Assembly (NCBI GenBank): GCA_040905445.1
Contig: JBBDRN010000014.1
Coordinates: forward strand, 1-64,000
Source of the DNA: SKPT01 sp040905445
GTDB taxonomy: Bacteria; Planctomycetota; Phycisphaerae; Phycisphaerales; Phycisphaeraceae
Direction: 5' to 3'
DNA length: 64,000 nucleotides
Each line of letters begins with the position of its first letter. Position 1 is the first letter of the stretch. The notes beneath the pieces were generated by a model, which worked only from the letters and a program-made list of their open reading frames with translations, was not told where the DNA came from and ran no database searches. Both the position numbers and the translations under genes were made by a program. Below are positions 61,558-64,000 of the stretch, one piece after another.

Positions 61558-61663
61558 GGGTCGATCTCCTCGTCGGGGGTGCGTCGCAAGCCAGTGTAGC
61601 GGCAATCGCGGGAGCCCACCAACCGCCGGCGGGAGGGCGATCCTCGCGCGACATTTTCCAGTC

Positions 61664-62434
61664 CTACTCGACAATTTCGAGCAGTTCGATCTCGAAGATG
61701 AGCGTGGCGTGGGGCGGGATGTTGCCCCGGCCGTGGGCGCCGTAGGCGAGCTCGGCGGGAATGAACAGCTCCCACTTGCTGCCCGGGGTCATGCGCTGAA
61801 GGGCCTCGGTCCAGCCGGGGATCACGCCGTCGACGGGGAACTGGGCCGGCTGGCCCTCCTGGCGCGAGTCGGCGAAGACGTCGTCGTTGATGAGCTGCCC
61901 GCGGTAGTGGACGCGCACCTCCGCGCGGGGGCCGGGCGTGGCAGCGTCGTCGGGGCCGGCCTCGATGACGCGGTACTGCAGCCCGGTGTCCGTGACGTGG
62001 ACGTCGTCGCGCTCGGCGTTGTCTTCGAGGAAGGCGCGGTTCTCGGCGGCGAAGGCGTCGAGCCGCTGCTGGTGGCGGGCGAGCATCTGCTGCTGGAAGG
62101 CGAGCAGGGCGTCGCTCATCTGCTCGTCGGTCAGCCGCGGCTGGCCGTTGTCCGCCAGGGCGTCGCGCAGGCCGGCCGCGAAGTCATCGACCTCCAGCTC
62201 GAAGTCCTGCTGACGCAGGTCGTTGCCCATGCGGTAGCCCAGGGCGTAGCTGATCGCGTCACGCGGGGCGCCGGGAATGGCTTCGAGATCGACGACCTCG
62301 TGGCCGTTGGCCTGGGCGGGAGTGTCCGGGGCCGTGGTGGCGGGGGTGTCGGCGCGGGCCTGGACGAACACGAGCGTCGCGGCAGCGAGCAGGACGAGCG
62401 TCAGGGCCGAGAACGGGACGAGGTGCCTGGGCAT
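61664..62434 (-). CDS. Exported FKBP-type peptidyl-prolyl isomerase
   Basis: The 256-residue protein has a signal peptide (FSALTLVLLAAATLVFVQARA), a TPATTAPDTP linker, and an FKBP_N dimerisation helix domain (LGYRMGNDLRQQDFELEVDD, LLAFQQQMLARHQQRLDAF). The FKBP_C catalytic domain follows (VRVHYRGQLINDDVFADS, PVDGVIPGWTEALQRMTPGS, PAELAYGAHGRGNIPPHATL). It resembles FkpA/Mip, periplasmic folding catalysts. GGAAAGG precedes ATG 62434. It is divergent from the small membrane protein gene. Confidence 0.93.
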   Translation of the reverse strand: MPRHLVPFSALTLVLLAAATLVFVQARADTPATTAPDTPAQANGHEVVDLEAIPGAPRDAISYALGYRMGNDLRQQDFELEVDDFAAGLRDALADNGQPRLTDEQMSDALLAFQQQMLARHQQRLDAFAAENRAFLEDNAERDDVHVTDTGLQYRVIEAGPDDAATPGPRAEVRVHYRGQLINDDVFADSRQEGQPAQFPVDGVIPGWTEALQRMTPGSKWELFIPAELAYGAHGRGNIPPHATLIFEIELLEIVE

Positions 62435-62613
62435 GGGAGGGCCTTTCCGTGGCGGGCGGGAGTCGTGGATGGAAGCGGCCATGATAACCCCGCCGCAGCC
62501 GACGTGGAGCTAGACTGGGTAAAACAAGCCGTGGCACCTGTGTTCACAGGCGGCAAGCGTCGCCCGGCGGGCGAGCGACGGCGAACGGGCGGAATTTTGC
62601 GGAGATCGATCTT

Positions 62614-62988
62614 TTGGCACGAGTGACACTGATCATCGCGGGCCTGCTCATCGTCGTGGGCGTGGCCGGGTACACCGTCCCTGAGGCGACGCACTGGACC
62701 GCCCTCATCCCCGCATTCGTCGGCGCGCTGCTTGGCGTGTGCGGCCTCGTGGCGCTGGCGGGGGCGGCGGCGCGGAAGCACGCGATCCACGCGGCGATGG
62801 TCATCGCCCTGCTCGGCACGCTCGCGGCTTTCGAACCCGTCACCCGCGCCCTGCGCGGCGGCGAGGTCGGCGTGCCCACGCTCACGGCCACGGGCGCCAT
62901 GGCCCTGCTGCTGATCATCTACCTCGTGCTCGGCGTGCGGTCGTTCATCCGGGCACGCCGCGTGCGCGAGGCGGCGGAGCGAGGCTGA
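62614..62988 (+). CDS. Small membrane protein with four helices
   Basis: The 124-residue protein is largely hydrophobic, with four predicted membrane segments (LIIAGLLIVVGVAGYTV, ALIPAFVGALLGVCGLVALA, HAAMVIALLGTLAAF, GAMALLLIIYLVLGVRSFI) and a basic C-terminus (RARRVREAAERG). TTG 62614 is the best start because GGAG lies nine bases upstream; GTG 62623 is an alternative. No family can be named. It lies between the FKBP gene and dapB. Confidence 0.75.
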   Translation: MARVTLIIAGLLIVVGVAGYTVPEATHWTALIPAFVGALLGVCGLVALAGAAARKHAIHAAMVIALLGTLAAFEPVTRALRGGEVGVPTLTATGAMALLLIIYLVLGVRSFIRARRVREAAERG

Positions 62989-63009
62989 GCCGGGAGAGAT
63001 TTCCGATGG

Positions 63010-63158
63010 CTAGTGCGTATCCCGCAGCTTCATGGCGGGCTGGGTGCCACTGACAAGCGGAGTCTTCGGAGCTTGTCAGTGCTAGTCGCGTCGAACACTG
63101 ACAAGGCCGAGGACGGCCTTGTCAGTGGCACCCACTACAAATCGATGGGGCGCTCTAA
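63010..63158. repeat. 150-bp inverted-repeat element, copy 4
   Basis: It lies in the 357-base gap before dapB. Ends read CTAGTGCG and GGGGCGCTCTAA, with inner arms GGGTGCCACTGACAAG and CTTGTCAGTGGCACCC identical to the consensus. Its first hairpin loop carries TCTTCGGA where copies 1 and 2 have TCCGCGGA. Confidence 0.9.
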
Positions 63159-63180
63159 TGGCTGATGGAGATCTCTGAAT

Positions 63181-63270
63181 AACCACGAAGCAGCGAAGAG
63201 TGCGAAGGGATCGTGGTTTTCGCAACTTCTGTTTCTCCGCGCCCTTCGCCTGCTTCGCCGCTTCACGGTT
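63181..63270. repeat. Long stem-loop repeat, copy 2
   Basis: AACCACGAAGCAGCGAAGAG (from 63181) pairs with CTGCTTCGCCGCTTCACGGTT (ending 63270), giving a stem of about 28 bases. It resembles the stem-loop at 42437 and stands directly after inverted-repeat element copy 4. Confidence 0.75.
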
Positions 63271-63313
63271 CAACGATGAGTTCGTCGGGTTCTATCCTTC
63301 TGCCGCCATCGCC

Positions 63314-63319
63314 TATAAT
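63314..63319 (+). promoter_or_regulatory. Possible -10 element of dapB
   Basis: A perfect TATAAT lies 26 bases before the dapB ATG; CAAGGAA gives a Shine-Dalgarno in between. No clear -35 is seen at 16-18 bases. Confidence 0.5.
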
Positions 63320-63345
63320 CGCGCCGACCGCAAGGAATCCGCCCC

Positions 63346-64000
63346 ATGATCAGCTTAGGCATCAACGGCGCCGCCGGCCGCATGGGTCAGCGCCTCATCG
63401 CGCTGGCCGCCGACGACCCCGACCTCCGCCTCGTCGCCGCCCTGGAACGCGAGGAGCACCCGAGCCTCGGCCGCGACGTCGGCCCCCTCGCCGGAGCGCC
63501 CGCCCTGCACCTGCCCATCGCCACCACCTGGCCCACGCCTCCGCAGGTCGTCATCGACTTCACCCACCCCGACGCCCTGCGCCAACTGCTCGGCCGCGCC
63601 CGCGACGCCGGCGTCGCCCTCGTCATCGGCACCACGGGCCTTGGCGACGACGACCACGCCCAGCTCGACGCCGCCGCCGACGACATCCCCGTCCTCCAGG
63701 CCCCCAACATGAGCCTCGGCGTCAACCTCCTCTTCTCGCTCGCCAGCCAGGTCGCCCGCCAGCTCGGCGACGACTACGACATCGAGATTCTCGAAGCCCA
63801 TCACCGCCACAAGCTCGATGCACCCTCCGGCACGGCCCTCGGCCTCGCCGAGGCAATCTGCCAGAGCACCGGCAAGCGCATCGACCAGGACGTCGTCCAT
63901 GGCCGACAGGGCCATCAGCCCCGCAAGCCCGGCGAGATCGGCATGCACGCCATGCGCCTCGGCGACGAGGTCGGCCGCCACACCGTCTGCTTTGCCGCGC
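63346..64000 (+). CDS. dapB: 4-hydroxy-tetrahydrodipicolinate reductase (3' end beyond window)
   Basis: The 218 codons present from ATG 63346 run off the right edge. They encode the NAD(P)-binding loop LGINGAAGRMGQRLIALA, VIDFTHPDALRQ, VIGTTGLG, APNMSLGVNLLFSLA, and the DapB-specific EAHHRHKLDAPSGTALGLAE with the catalytic H and K. The enzyme makes tetrahydrodipicolinate for lysine and diaminopimelate, needed for peptidoglycan, and fits with murB in this genome. About 40-50 residues at the C-terminus are missing from the window. It has its own likely promoter. Confidence 0.95.
   Translation, partial: MISLGINGAAGRMGQRLIALAADDPDLRLVAALEREEHPSLGRDVGPLAGAPALHLPIATTWPTPPQVVIDFTHPDALRQLLGRARDAGVALVIGTTGLGDDDHAQLDAAADDIPVLQAPNMSLGVNLLFSLASQVARQLGDDYDIEILEAHHRHKLDAPSGTALGLAEAICQSTGKRIDQDVVHGRQGHQPRKPGEIGMHAMRLGDEVGRHTVCFAA

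Overview
The window is very GC-rich, densely coded DNA that most likely comes from the Planctomycetota, probably the Phycisphaerae. The evidence is a mixture of features. One secreted protein has dockerin-like calcium repeats followed by a PEP-CTERM sorting tail. One membrane protein ends in a zinc ribbon of the form C-x2-C-H-Y-D-L-R-G...C-P-E-C-G. There are bacterial methanofuran-pathway genes (mfnB and an mfnE-like kinase), many large antisense ORFs caused by high GC, and several families of intergenic palindromic repeats. No rRNA, tRNA, CRISPR array, transposase or phage gene was recognised.

Layout, left to right. 0.2-2.0 kb: an esterase, a small exported protein and a 35-residue membrane peptide, all on the minus strand. 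2.1-7.0 kb: a three-gene phosphorelay (CHASE-GAF-PAS histidine kinase, lone receiver, REC-kinase-REC hybrid) with overlapping or nearly abutting genes. 7.3-12.5 kb: type IV pilus / type II secretion cluster I (pilM, pilN, pilO, a PilP/GspC-like protein and a GspE/PilB ATPase). 12.8-15.7 kb: hslU, a membrane protein and lemA. 15.8-21.7 kb: deoC, an alpha/beta hydrolase, ilvE-truD-mfnB, then the convergent mfnE-like kinase coupled to a rhodanese-like lipoprotein. 21.8-26.1 kb: a serine hydrolase and a glycan cluster (GT4, GT2, WecG/TagA). 26.4-33.9 kb: a beta-propeller lipoprotein, a second lipoprotein, xerC, a large secreted protein of unknown function, mnmA and a zinc-ribbon membrane protein. 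34.4-39.6 kb: CHRD lipoprotein, murB, PspC-domain protein, quinone-type reductase, WG-repeat protein and msrB. 39.7-42.1 kb: the PEP-CTERM/dockerin protein. 42.7-45.6 kb: ispA and dxs.

46.3-59.5 kb is pilus/secretion cluster II: pseudopilin gspG, a GspH-like pseudopilin, a PilM/GspL-like protein, a GspB/PilP-like protein, the secretin gspD and a TPR lipoprotein that could be its pilotin. An intrinsic terminator follows, then a receiver / HD-GYP / STAS signalling unit, a second GspE ATPase and the platform protein GspF. Clusters I and II complement each other: I has pilN and pilO but no secretin or gspF, and II has the reverse. Together they could build one envelope-spanning machine, with the c-di-GMP phosphodiesterase unit as a likely control input. 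The window ends with an epimerase, a sugar isomerase-like protein, an FKBP prolyl isomerase, a small membrane protein and the start of dapB.

Non-coding structure is unusually rich. Four copies of a ~150-bp inverted-repeat element lie at gene 3' ends and supply stop codons to neighbours. A GTGGCGGGG tandem motif recurs between genes and also inside genes, where it encodes Gly, Pro/Thr or Ala low-complexity segments. Two copies of a GGTTCCGCTGCGCT-type palindromic cluster, a CAGGGCnAnCGCAT motif around the PEP-CTERM gene, and several hairpin repeats complete the set. Two probable frameshifts were seen: at the esterase signal peptide and between the PilM-like and GspB-like genes of cluster II.
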